From positions 1-64,000 of the forward strand of contig CAKTKU010000002.1 in the NCBI GenBank assembly GCA_934572335.1: a DNA stretch of 64,000 nt, written 5' to 3'. Source of the stretch: an uncultured Oscillospiraceae bacterium. Its GTDB lineage: Bacteria > Bacillota > Clostridia > Oscillospirales > Oscillospiraceae. Below, in pieces: positions 1 to 6,624 of the stretch. The translations under genes and the position numbers were made by a program. A model generated the notes under the pieces. The model was given only the letters and a program-made list of their open reading frames with translations. It ran no database searches and was not told the DNA's origin. Positions within the stretch are counted from its first letter, which is position 1. The number at the start of each line of letters is the position of its first letter.

Positions 1-54
1 ATACGATTTTTGCATATATTCAAAAGCGCACCTGTCAACTTTGACAAAAATGCA

Positions 55-94
55 GAAAACAGCACCGCGGACGCTGACCCGCGGTGCTGTTTTC
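55..94 (-). terminator. Intrinsic terminator of the secreted-protein gene
   Basis: Perfect 16-bp inverted repeat (arms 55-70 and 79-94, 8-nt loop). On the minus strand it ends in TTTTC and lies 25 bp past the stop codon of the gene at 119-682. The A-rich left side means it could also work on the plus strand. Confidence 0.8.
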
Positions 95-118
95 ATTTCC
101 AATTTTGATGCCGTTCGC

Positions 119-682
119 TTATGCCGGGGTGACGCGCCACTCCACGGAGTATATGACGGGCACGGCGTCCGTCGTGCGCCCGACAAGCTCACTATACGTG
201 CAGACATTTTCCGCGCGGGTATAGAGCCGCGTCAGCTCAAGCTCCGCGTCCAGCCGGGCAGAGGTCATCCCCTGCGGCAGGGCGGAATACAGCCGCCGGT
301 GCAGCCGCTCAAGATACACGCTGCCGCTCTCGGCAAAGCCGAGTATCACGCCGTCCGCGCGGACGGCACAGCCCTCCGCCACGCCCGGCGTCGCGCGCAG
401 AAGCGCGTCCGTCACCGCAGCGCTGTCCCCTCCCGGCGGGGCAAGCGACAGCCGAAGCCTCCGCGCGTACACCGGCGTCTGCGCGTCCCCTGCCGTTATC
501 TCCTCCGCCGCGAGTGCCGCCACGTGCTCCCCCAGCCTCACCGTTCCCGGCGAATACACCCCCGCGAGCGTCTCCCCGCCGACCGTCATGGCATAGCCGA
601 CGTGCAGATTCGCCGCCGCCACGAGCACAAGCGAGAGCACGAGCAGCGCCGTCCCGATCCTTTTCCTGCTTTTTGCGTTCAC
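119..682 (-). CDS. Short membrane-anchored or secreted protein, M23-peptidase N-region-like
   Basis: A 187-residue protein with an N-terminal hydrophobic segment at about residues 9-29, which could be a signal peptide or membrane anchor. The rest (a 'VGGETLAGVYSPG' stretch, then 'VRADGVILGFAESG') resembles the repeated non-catalytic region seen ahead of LysM, G5 and M23 domains in clostridial cell-wall endopeptidases. No M23 motif (HxxxD or HxH) is present, and the stop is followed at once by a strong terminator. It is therefore either a truncated relic or a genuine short family member. The family link is from memory and weak; the open frame, Ala/Arg-rich composition typical of the genome, and terminator support expression. 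Confidence 0.6.
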   Translation of the reverse strand: MNAKSRKRIGTALLVLSLVLVAAANLHVGYAMTVGGETLAGVYSPGTVRLGEHVAALAAEEITAGDAQTPVYARRLRLSLAPPGGDSAAVTDALLRATPGVAEGCAVRADGVILGFAESGSVYLERLHRRLYSALPQGMTSARLDAELELTRLYTRAENVCTYSELVGRTTDAVPVIYSVEWRVTPA

Positions 683-779
683 TCCACCGCCTCCTCACGG
701 TTAACATAACCCATATACAAGTGACGGTCAAGAGCTTCGACAAAGCATCTCCCGGTAGACATCAACAATATAAATATCT

Positions 780-1421
780 CTATTTCCCGCTGTCGGCCGC
801 GGCGGCGCACTCCTCCGCCAGCTCCTCCGCGTCCGTGACGGACACCTCGAACGCGGTCTTTTCCACCGCGCCATCCTCCGAGAGCTTTATGTACCGGCGG
901 CTCTGAATGCGCCCCTCAAGGCGCAGCTGCGTTCCCACGCCCCACGCCTCCGCCTCGCGCGCCTTGACGCCCCAGCAGATGCACGGCAGGTAGTCCGAGC
1001 GCCCGTAGTGCCGGTTGACGGCGAGCATGAGGTCGCAGATGTCGCGCCCCATCGGGGTGCAGCGCAGGTTCGGCGCTTTGCAGAGCGTCCCCGTGAGCTG
1101 CACGAGGTTGCAGTCGTCCTCATCGGTGAGGTATATCTCGCGGGCGAACACGGTTATGACGAGCTTCGCTCCCTCCCCGTGCCGGTTGTTGAACGTGCGC
1201 AGCTGTCCTATGACGCAGATGCGCTCACGCTCCGCCGCCTCCACCGCCGCAAGCTGTTCAGGGCGGGCGATGATGTTGAGCGTGTCGCAGTTGCCCGACA
1301 GGCGCAGCACCTCCAGCGGGAAGGTATAAAACTGCTGGCCGCGGCTCGAATGAGAATACACAGGCTTTGCCGCCATCACGCCGCAGAGCTTCGCGTAATT
1401 TGTAGTGGGTATCATGTCCAT
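780..1421 (-). CDS. Single-stranded DNA-binding protein, tandem OB fold
   Basis: 213 residues. Two OB-fold halves can be read: residues about 8-95, including 'GQLRTFNNRHGEGAKLVITVFAR', which looks like the SSB beta-barrel strand with the typical aromatic and basic residues, and about 105-200, including 'VQLTGTLCKAPNLRCTPMGRDI' followed by 'CICWGVKARE'. Such duplicated-OB proteins are annotated as SSBs in Clostridia; they probably bind ssDNA as auxiliary paralogues of the housekeeping SSB, and no acidic DDDIPF-type C-terminal tip is visible here. The gene is single and diverges from deoC. Exact biological role is uncertain. Confidence 0.72.
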   Translation of the reverse strand: MDMIPTTNYAKLCGVMAAKPVYSHSSRGQQFYTFPLEVLRLSGNCDTLNIIARPEQLAAVEAAERERICVIGQLRTFNNRHGEGAKLVITVFAREIYLTDEDDCNLVQLTGTLCKAPNLRCTPMGRDICDLMLAVNRHYGRSDYLPCICWGVKAREAEAWGVGTQLRLEGRIQSRRYIKLSEDGAVEKTAFEVSVTDAEELAEECAAAADSGK

Positions 1422-1485
1422 ATGCTGCCGTCCTTTTCGTGAATAGTGTTATTGTCAGATGGTTAAATCTATTCACACCCGGTAC

Positions 1486-1514
1486 TTGAATATGACAGCG
1501 AAAACGGATATAAT
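1486..1514 (+). promoter_or_regulatory. Promoter of deoC
   Basis: TTGAAT (1486-1491), 17-bp spacer, TATAAT (1509-1514). It is followed by a GAGGAG ribosome-binding site about 10 bp ahead of the deoC ATG at 1554. Confidence 0.75.
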
Positions 1515-1553
1515 AGGCACACTGCAATATATAATAATGAGGAGAGCTTCAGC

Positions 1554-2252
1554 ATGGACATAAAGAACATACTTGAAAAATGCGACCATACCCTTCTGCG
1601 CGTGGACTGCACGTCCGCCGAGATACGCACGCTGTGCGATCAGGCGATAAAGTACAGCTGCGCAAGCGTGTGCATCCCCCCCTGCCACGTCTCCGGCGCG
1701 AAGCGCTACGTCGGCGATAAGATGAAGATATGCACGGTCATCGGCTTCCCCAACGGGTACATGACCACCGCCGCAAAGGCGTTCGAGGCGGCGGATGCCG
1801 TGAAGAACGGTGCGGACGAGATCGACATGGTGATAAACCTGTCGATGGTTAAGGACGGCTGCTGGGACGCCGTGGCAAAGGACATTTTCGCCGTGCGCGA
1901 GGCGACGCGCGGACACATCCTCAAGGTCATTATTGAGTGCTGCCTGCTGACGGATGAGGAAAAGGTGAAGATGTGCAAGATCGTGTCCGACTGCGACGCG
2001 GATTATATAAAGACCTCCACGGGCTTCTCCAAGGGCGGCGCGACGCGCGAGGACGTGAAGCTCATGCGCGAGAACTGCCCCGCGAGCGTCAAGGTAAAGG
2101 CGGCGGGCGGCATATCCAGCATTCAGGACGCGGAGGACTTCGTCGCCCTCGGCGCGGACCGTCTCGGCACGAGCCGCATCGTCAAGCTCGCCATCGAGCA
2201 GGAAAAGGCAGAGACCGCCGCGGAAGCTAAGGGCGAGGACGCGGCTTACTGA
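1554..2252 (+). CDS. deoC: Deoxyribose-phosphate aldolase
   Basis: 232-residue class I aldolase that cleaves 2-deoxy-D-ribose 5-phosphate into glyceraldehyde 3-phosphate and acetaldehyde, in deoxynucleoside salvage. The Schiff-base lysine is K153 in 'DYIKTSTGFS', and the second conserved lysine is K182 in 'VKVKAAGGI'. The TIM-barrel motifs 'GADEIDMVIN' and 'KVIIECCLL' are also clear. Length fits the family (about 220-230), with a short extra C-terminal tail rich in Ala and Glu. It stands alone behind its own promoter, and its 3' end overlaps the convergent membrane-protein gene by 26 bp. Confidence 0.97.
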   Translation: MDIKNILEKCDHTLLRVDCTSAEIRTLCDQAIKYSCASVCIPPCHVSGAKRYVGDKMKICTVIGFPNGYMTTAAKAFEAADAVKNGADEIDMVINLSMVKDGCWDAVAKDIFAVREATRGHILKVIIECCLLTDEEKVKMCKIVSDCDADYIKTSTGFSKGGATREDVKLMRENCPASVKVKAAGGISSIQDAEDFVALGADRLGTSRIVKLAIEQEKAETAAEAKGEDAAY

Positions 2253-2613
2253 ACATCCGCCGCATCAGGCGGCACAGCCACAGCCCCGGTACGCTCAGCC
2301 CCAGCCACATCAGCGAAAAGCGTGGGCATATCTGCCCCATGAGGTCGAACGGCAGCGCAGAATAATCCCACACGCCCATGCCGAGCGTGAGGTTGACGAT
2401 GCACCCCGTCACGAACTCCACCGACGTTATGACCGCCGCGCTGGCGAAGAGCTTCTGCGCGGCGCGCATGGGCGTGCGCGCGATGAGATACATCAGCGTG
2501 AAGCACAAGCCCCCGCAGATGAGCATCGTCCAGTGCGTCCAGCCGCGCCACATTATCTCCAGCAGACCGTAAACGAGCCCGCCGACTGTGAAAACTGCGA
2601 TATATTCCGGCAT
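2227..2613 (-). CDS. CmpB-type putative ABC-transporter membrane protein (PF06541-like)
   Basis: 128-residue integral membrane protein with about four hydrophobic segments. The pattern 'GGLVYGLLEIMWRGWTHWTM', then 'EFVTGCIVNLTLGMGVWDYS' and 'QICPRFSLMWLGLS' is that of the clostridial family once labelled 'putative ABC-transporter type IV', whose function is unproven. No ATPase partner lies next to it. It is convergent with deoC and the last 26 bp overlap the deoC 3' end, so the two transcripts can interfere. Confidence 0.75.
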   Translation of the reverse strand: MPEYIAVFTVGGLVYGLLEIMWRGWTHWTMLICGGLCFTLMYLIARTPMRAAQKLFASAAVITSVEFVTGCIVNLTLGMGVWDYSALPFDLMGQICPRFSLMWLGLSVPGLWLCRLMRRMFSKPRPRP

Positions 2614-2714
2614 CTCTCTATCACTCCGTCTCTTTGTGTTATATACCTAGCTTTCCCCGCAGAGGTATTTTTATCACACGGAGGGAATACTATCTCTCAG
2701 GTACAGAGGTACAC

Positions 2715-3767
2715 ATGACTAACGACAACACGCTCGCGCTCATAAACCGATACAGAAGCCCTATAATGGGCTTTGCCGCGCTGTGGATCGTGTTTTTCCA
2801 CTTCTGGCAGCCGCTGTTCGCCGATGGCGCACCGGCGGCGCTGTTCTACGCGGAAAACGTCACAAAGCGGCTCGGCTTTGAGGGCGTGGACATGTTTTTC
2901 CTGCTGTCCGGCATGGGGCTGACCTACTCCATCGGCAAGCACAGCCTCGGCGGGTTTTACCTGCGGCGGCTCAGGAGGCTCGCCATCCCGTTCATCGCTG
3001 TCGCGGCGCTGCGCGCGGTGTGCGAGCGCTGGGGCTGGCGCGCGTTTCTCTTCGTCGTGTCGGGGGCGAACTTCTTCGTCGGGAATATGTACTTCTTTTT
3101 GTGGTTCGTCACGGCCATTGCCGTGCTGTACCTCGTTTTCCCGCTGTACTGGCGCTTTTTCTCCCGCGCGCGCTCAAAGCTCGCATTCACGCTGGCGGTC
3201 ATCGCCGTGTGGTACGTGCTCTCGCTCGCGCTGGTCGGTGTTCTCCCGGAAAACAAATACGGCTTTACAAACCGCATCCCCGTGTTTGTCACGGGCGTGC
3301 TGCTGGGCTGGTGCGCGCAAAACGGTGTCCGCCTCCCCTCCCGCCGCGCCGTCGCCGCCGTTGCGGCTGTGCTCGCGCTGGCGGGGCTTATATTGAGCTT
3401 TCTGTGCAACTTCCGCGGTCTTGAGCTTTCACTGCCGCAGTCGAACTGCTGCCTGCCGGATTATCTGACGGCGCTTGGGCTGACCGCGCTGCTGGCGGAG
3501 CTTTTCGCCCTGCAGGACAAAGCCCGCGGCGCACGGTGGATAAACTGCGCGCTTGGCTTCATCGGCGGGATAAGCCTTGAATTTTACTGCGTGCAGGAGT
3601 TTCTGGGCGGCAGGACGGTCAACGCGCTCACGGGGCGCGTGCCGGACATCGCGGTGAACATCGCGGTGCTCGCGGTCGTGACGGTGTCCGGCTGGGTGCT
3701 GCACCGGGCGAACGACGCTCTATGGCGCGGCTTGGAGCGCATCGGGCGGAAAAACGTCAAAAGCTGA
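2715..3767 (+). CDS. Acyltransferase family 3 membrane protein
   Basis: 350 residues from ATG 2715, which has an AGAGG site 5 bp upstream; an open frame continues to 2634 but with no ribosome site. About ten hydrophobic helices. Early motifs 'FFHFWQPLF' and 'VDMFFLLSGMGLTYSI' match the Acyl_transf_3 family (O-acetyltransferases of sugars or wall polymers such as OafA and OatA), where the first His is catalytic. No periplasmic SGNH domain is fused. The substrate cannot be told from context. Confidence 0.85.
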   Translation: MTNDNTLALINRYRSPIMGFAALWIVFFHFWQPLFADGAPAALFYAENVTKRLGFEGVDMFFLLSGMGLTYSIGKHSLGGFYLRRLRRLAIPFIAVAALRAVCERWGWRAFLFVVSGANFFVGNMYFFLWFVTAIAVLYLVFPLYWRFFSRARSKLAFTLAVIAVWYVLSLALVGVLPENKYGFTNRIPVFVTGVLLGWCAQNGVRLPSRRAVAAVAAVLALAGLILSFLCNFRGLELSLPQSNCCLPDYLTALGLTALLAELFALQDKARGARWINCALGFIGGISLEFYCVQEFLGGRTVNALTGRVPDIAVNIAVLAVVTVSGWVLHRANDALWRGLERIGRKNVKS

Positions 3768-3788
3768 AAAGATAATCGCAAAAACCGC

Positions 3789-3817
3789 TTGACAAGCGGT
3801 GCGCGAGGGCTTATAAT
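3789..3817 (+). promoter_or_regulatory. Promoter of infC-rpmI-rplT
   Basis: Consensus TTGACA (3789-3794), 17-bp spacer, TATAAT (3812-3817). Expected start near 3824, giving a leader of about 177 nt before infC. The -35 box straddles a 7-bp inverted repeat (ACCGCTT 3784-3790 and AAGCGGT 3794-3800). Confidence 0.88.
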
Positions 3818-3930
3818 AACAAAGCTGAAAATAAAGAAGGTATGGCATCCACCAGCCTCACCCGGCGGCAGAAGGTCGTCCGCGGTCAATAGGAACGCAC
3901 CGGTCATGTGCCGGAGAATGTGTTTTTACG

Positions 3931-3957
3931 CGCGGATGCTGTGCATCCGCGTTTTTT
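3931..3957 (+). terminator. Attenuator in the infC-rpmI-rplT leader
   Basis: A 9-bp GC-rich hairpin (3931-3939 with 3943-3951, 3-nt loop) followed by six T. It lies upstream of the infC ribosome site, so it must work as a transcriptional attenuator. The upstream hexamer GCATCC (3845-3850) can pair with GGATGC of the 5' arm (3934-3939) and would act as an antiterminator. L20-controlled leaders are known in Firmicutes (B. subtilis infC-rpmI-rplT); L20 control here is inferred. Confidence 0.82.
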
Positions 3958-4000
3958 GTAGTCTATATTTATTTTGTGTTGTTTACCGGAGGTGTTTCAG

Positions 4001-4585
4001 ATCGCAAACGCTGTTCATCAAATCAACGAGGAGATTATTGACAAGGAAGTTCGTCTCATAGGACCCGAGGGGGAGCAGCTGGGCATAATGTCCGCACAGA
4101 AGGCTCTCGAGATCGCGATTGAGCATGAGCTGGATCTCGTCAAGATCGCTCCGGGCTCCAATCCCCCCGTCTGCCGCATTATGGACTACGGCAAGTTCCG
4201 TTTTGAGCAGACCAAGAAGGAGAAGGAAGCCAAGAAGAATCAGCGGGTCATCGAGATAAAGGAGATCCGTATGTCTCCCGGCATCGACACGAACGACTTC
4301 AACACCAAGCTCAAGAACGCCCAGAAGTTCCTTTCTGACGGCGACAGAGTGAAAGCCTCGGTGCGCTTCCGCGGGCGCGAAATGGCGCACACGGATATCG
4401 GGCAGACGCTTCTGCTCGACTTTGCCGAGAAGTGCAGCGAGATTGCCAATCTCGACAAGCAGCCCAAGCTTGAGGGACGCAGCATGTCCATCTTCCTTTC
4501 CCCCAAGCCGCAGACCCCGCCCAAAAAACCGGCAAAGCCCAAGCAGCCCAAGCCCGCTGCCGAGAACGCCGAGGGCGACAAATAA
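4001..4585 (+). CDS. infC: Translation initiation factor IF-3, ATC start
   Basis: IF-3 binds the 30S subunit, keeps subunits apart and proofreads the start codon. The N-domain 'QINEEI..KEVRLIGPEGEQLG', the Lys-rich linker and the C-domain 'RFRGREMAH' are all present, followed by a Lys/Pro/Ala-rich tail of about 30 residues. No ATG fits: GGAGGT (3988-3993) is 7 nt ahead of ATC at 4001, whereas the in-frame GTG at 3992 lies inside that ribosome site and TTG at 3974 precedes it. Start codons such as AUU or AUC are known for infC because IF-3 discriminates against them, giving autoregulation. First gene of the operon. Confidence 0.95.
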   Translation: MANAVHQINEEIIDKEVRLIGPEGEQLGIMSAQKALEIAIEHELDLVKIAPGSNPPVCRIMDYGKFRFEQTKKEKEAKKNQRVIEIKEIRMSPGIDTNDFNTKLKNAQKFLSDGDRVKASVRFRGREMAHTDIGQTLLLDFAEKCSEIANLDKQPKLEGRSMSIFLSPKPQTPPKKPAKPKQPKPAAENAEGDK

Positions 4586-4703
4586 TTCGTATACAGCAGG
4601 AGCATTCCCTGTATTAAGCCAAGGGAAGCTTAGATGAGCGCGTCGGCTCAGATGTCGGCGGCAGCTTATTCAGAGCTTTCCATTTACGGAAGGAGAAAAT
4701 ATC

Positions 4704-4901
4704 ATGCCCAAACTGAAAACCCACAGCGGTGCCAAGAAGAGATTCAATCTCACCAAGTCCGGTAAAGTAAAACGCGCTCATGCGTTCAAGAGCCATATCC
4801 TCACCAAGAAGGACACCAAGCGCTGCCGCCGTCTGCGCTCCGAGACCTACGCGGACGTGACCAACGAGGCAACCATCAAGAAAATGATCCCTTACAAATA
4901 A
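4704..4901 (+). CDS. rpmI: Ribosomal protein bL35
   Basis: 65 residues, highly basic, with the family signature '[20 protein letters not shown]' at the N-terminus and 'IKKMIPYK' at the end. A strong AAGGAGA site precedes ATG 4704. Structural protein of the 50S subunit, middle gene of infC-rpmI-rplT. Confidence 0.98.
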   Translation: MPKLKTHSGAKKRFNLTKSGKVKRAHAFKSHILTKKDTKRCRRLRSETYADVTNEATIKKMIPYK

Positions 4902-4933
4902 GGGCAGACGCTAATAGAGGAGGATAAACACAA

Positions 4934-5290
4934 ATGGCAAGAGTTAAAGGCGCAATGATGACCCGCAAGCACAGAAACAAGGTTCTCGGTCTTGCAAAGG
5001 GTTACTGGGGCAACAAGTCCCGTCACTATAAGATGGCTAACCAGCAGCTGATGAAGTCCGGCCGTTACGCTTACGTTGGCCGCAAGCAGAAGAAGAGAGA
5101 CTTCCGCCAGCTCTGGATCACCCGTATTTCCGCAGGCTGCAAGATGAACGGCATGAACTACTCCACGTTTATGCACGGGCTCAAGCTCGCCGGTGTCGAC
5201 ATGAACCGCAAGATGCTCTCCGAGACCGCGATCCACGATCCCGCCGCCTTCACCGCCCTGTGCGACATGGCAAAGGCAGCCACCAAGTAA
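4934..5290 (+). CDS. rplT: Ribosomal protein bL20
   Basis: 118 residues, the usual length. The motifs '[18 protein letters not shown]' and '[17 protein letters not shown]' identify L20, needed early in 50S assembly. In Firmicutes L20 also represses its own operon by binding the infC leader; the attenuator at 3931-3957 is the likely target. A strong terminator follows. Confidence 0.98.
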   Translation: MARVKGAMMTRKHRNKVLGLAKGYWGNKSRHYKMANQQLMKSGRYAYVGRKQKKRDFRQLWITRISAGCKMNGMNYSTFMHGLKLAGVDMNRKMLSETAIHDPAAFTALCDMAKAATK

Positions 5291-5306
5291 ATCATCGCTG
5301 CGTAAA

Positions 5307-5346
5307 AACCGCTCCGTGCAACGATATGCACGGAGCGGTTTTTTAT
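5307..5346 (+). terminator. Terminator of infC-rpmI-rplT
   Basis: 14-bp perfect stem (5307-5320 with 5327-5340), 6-nt loop, then a run of T, 17 bp past the rplT stop. Confidence 0.93.
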
Positions 5347-5354
5347 TTCTTTAT

Positions 5355-5385
5355 TTTATTTACCGAGATACGCTTTCTTGACCTC
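5355..5385. repeat. Left direct repeat bracketing the copper island
   Basis: 31 bp matching 9221-9251 with one mismatch (A for G at 5362). The core is GAGATACGCTTTCTTGACC. Similarity beyond 5385 decays to codon-level resemblance, so the two copies are diverged livF ends and not a fresh duplication. Confidence 0.85.
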
Positions 5386-5400
5386 ATCATTGGGAAGCGA
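5356..5400 (-). pseudogene. Remnant of a livF 3' end
   Basis: Read on the minus strand, this stretch encodes 'SLPNDEVKKAYLGK' and a stop. The complete livF at 9222-9932 ends in 'LLTNEEVKKAYLGK' and a stop. The match is in frame and includes the stop codon, so this is a displaced LivF C-terminus, not chance. It directly adjoins the stop of the tetR gene. Together with livF it brackets the copper island, suggesting the island was inserted at the 3' end of livF. Confidence 0.8.
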
Positions 5401-5402
5401 AG

Positions 5403-5984
5403 TTATGACCCGGCAAGTCCTGCAATGCTGCCGATGATGTTTCCGTTTATTCGTCCTGTCAGCGCTTTGTTATAGTTGCAGATAAATGTTCCGGCAATGA
5501 GTATCATCATTGCCTCCGCTTCGTTCTTTCCCGCTTGCTCGCCGTAGATTGAGATAAGGCACTTTTCCATTACCTCGCGCCACTCGCGGAATTCCTCACA
5601 GATCATTTGTCCTATTTCTTCATTATAGTGGCCCAGGACGTATGTCTGCGTTGTGGCATTCGGGCGCAATTCGCCTTCCGGCGCATCTGCAACATACTTC
5701 ATGAAAGCATTCATGTAAGCAAGGTTTGACTCGTAGTTCTTTCTGCTGTGGGTTTTGAACCATTCCATGCAGTGCTTTGACATATACTCCCGCGTGTATT
5801 TCACATAACTGAGGATAAGCTCATCCTTGCTTTTAAAGTAATTGAGGAGCTTGGGGTGCGACATGTCTGCTTCCGCGGCAATGTCACGGAGCGTCACCTT
5901 ATCGATAGGTTTTTTTTCAATGCAGCGCTGGAATGCAAACAGAATATCCATGCGCACTTTTTCTTTGTCAACAATAATAGGCAT
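5403..5984 (-). CDS. TetR-family repressor of the copper island
   Basis: 193 residues. The N-terminal helix-turn-helix of TetR/AcrR type lies at about residues 27-50 ('VTLRDIAAEADMSHPKLLNY', followed by 'FKSKDEL'), with a helical ligand-binding C-domain. The gene diverges from the operon starting at 6118; three copies of a TTACC-N4-GGTCA palindrome in the gap are its likely operators, covering both promoters. Copper or another envelope stress ligand is only inferred from its neighbours. The coding sequence looks less GC-rich than flanking genes, in keeping with acquisition. Confidence 0.9.
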   Translation of the reverse strand: MPIIVDKEKVRMDILFAFQRCIEKKPIDKVTLRDIAAEADMSHPKLLNYFKSKDELILSYVKYTREYMSKHCMEWFKTHSRKNYESNLAYMNAFMKYVADAPEGELRPNATTQTYVLGHYNEEIGQMICEEFREWREVMEKCLISIYGEQAGKNEAEAMMILIAGTFICNYNKALTGRINGNIIGSIAGLAGS

Positions 5985-6004
5985 AGGTGCAGTATATCAC
6001 ATTT

Positions 6005-6093
6005 TTACCGTTCGGGCAAGATTTACCGTTTGGTCAACAAAGCACTTGACATTAGGCTCCGATAATGATAATTTATTGATTACCATTTGGTCA
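6005..6093 (+). promoter_or_regulatory. Promoter with three TetR-type operators
   Basis: Three copies of a near-palindrome with half-sites TKACC: 6005-6018 (TTACCGTTCGGGCA, degenerate right half), 6023-6036 (TTACCGTTTGGTCA) and 6080-6093 (TTACCATTTGGTCA). A plus-strand promoter lies between copies two and three: TTGACA 6046-6051 with GATAAT 6067-6072 (15-bp spacer). The third copy sits in the transcribed leader, ahead of the AAGGAGG site. Binding by the adjacent TetR protein is inferred. Confidence 0.7.
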
Positions 6094-6117
6094 GCAAAAA
6101 TCAAGGAGGAGATATTC

Positions 6118-6624
6118 ATGTCAGAAGCTCAAGCAAAAACCGTCAAGCTGCTGGATACAAAGCTGGACGCCAAAACCATCAAAACCATCACTGTCTGCGC
6201 AATAGTTATGGTGATCGCCGTCCTTATCCATGACGGGGATCATATCCGTCAGGCGCTCAATTGGGGTTACTCTATACCTATCTCGTTGTGGGTGCTGAAC
6301 CTCACGGTGTATGTTCTCCCTGTTGTCACGCTGTTTCTCGCGCGCAGCGGGAGACTTTCCGCCACTTTGGTGGGTGCGGTCGCGGGTGTGTTCACCACGG
6401 CATCGTTCCTTATACTCCACCTCTGCGGCTCATTCACAGGCAACTGGGGTGTATGGAACTTCTCGTACTTCGACCTCATAAACGGCGTTACATATAACGG
6501 TGTGTTCTATCAGGGTATTGATTGGCTCAGCTGGGTGCTGCTGTTCCATATTCCCGTCTGCTGCCTGCCGTGCTCGTGGGTATGTTTTAAAGAGTACCTC
6601 AGAATCAAAAATGCAGCAAAATAA
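6118..6624 (+). CDS. Four-helix membrane protein of the copper island
   Basis: 168 residues from ATG 6118, chosen for the AAGGAGG site 8 bp upstream; a longer open frame runs back into the operator and tetR region and is not credible. About four hydrophobic segments (residues about 20-38, 48-65, 70-95, 132-155). A short charged motif 'HDGDHIRQ' follows helix one and could bind metal. I do not recognise a named family, although 'H-DGDH-RQ' membrane proteins occur widely as hypotheticals. Its stop overlaps the ATPase start by 14 bp, so the two are translationally coupled; a role in metal handling is inferred from that. Confidence 0.8.
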   Translation: MSEAQAKTVKLLDTKLDAKTIKTITVCAIVMVIAVLIHDGDHIRQALNWGYSIPISLWVLNLTVYVLPVVTLFLARSGRLSATLVGAVAGVFTTASFLILHLCGSFTGNWGVWNFSYFDLINGVTYNGVFYQGIDWLSWVLLFHIPVCCLPCSWVCFKEYLRIKNAAK

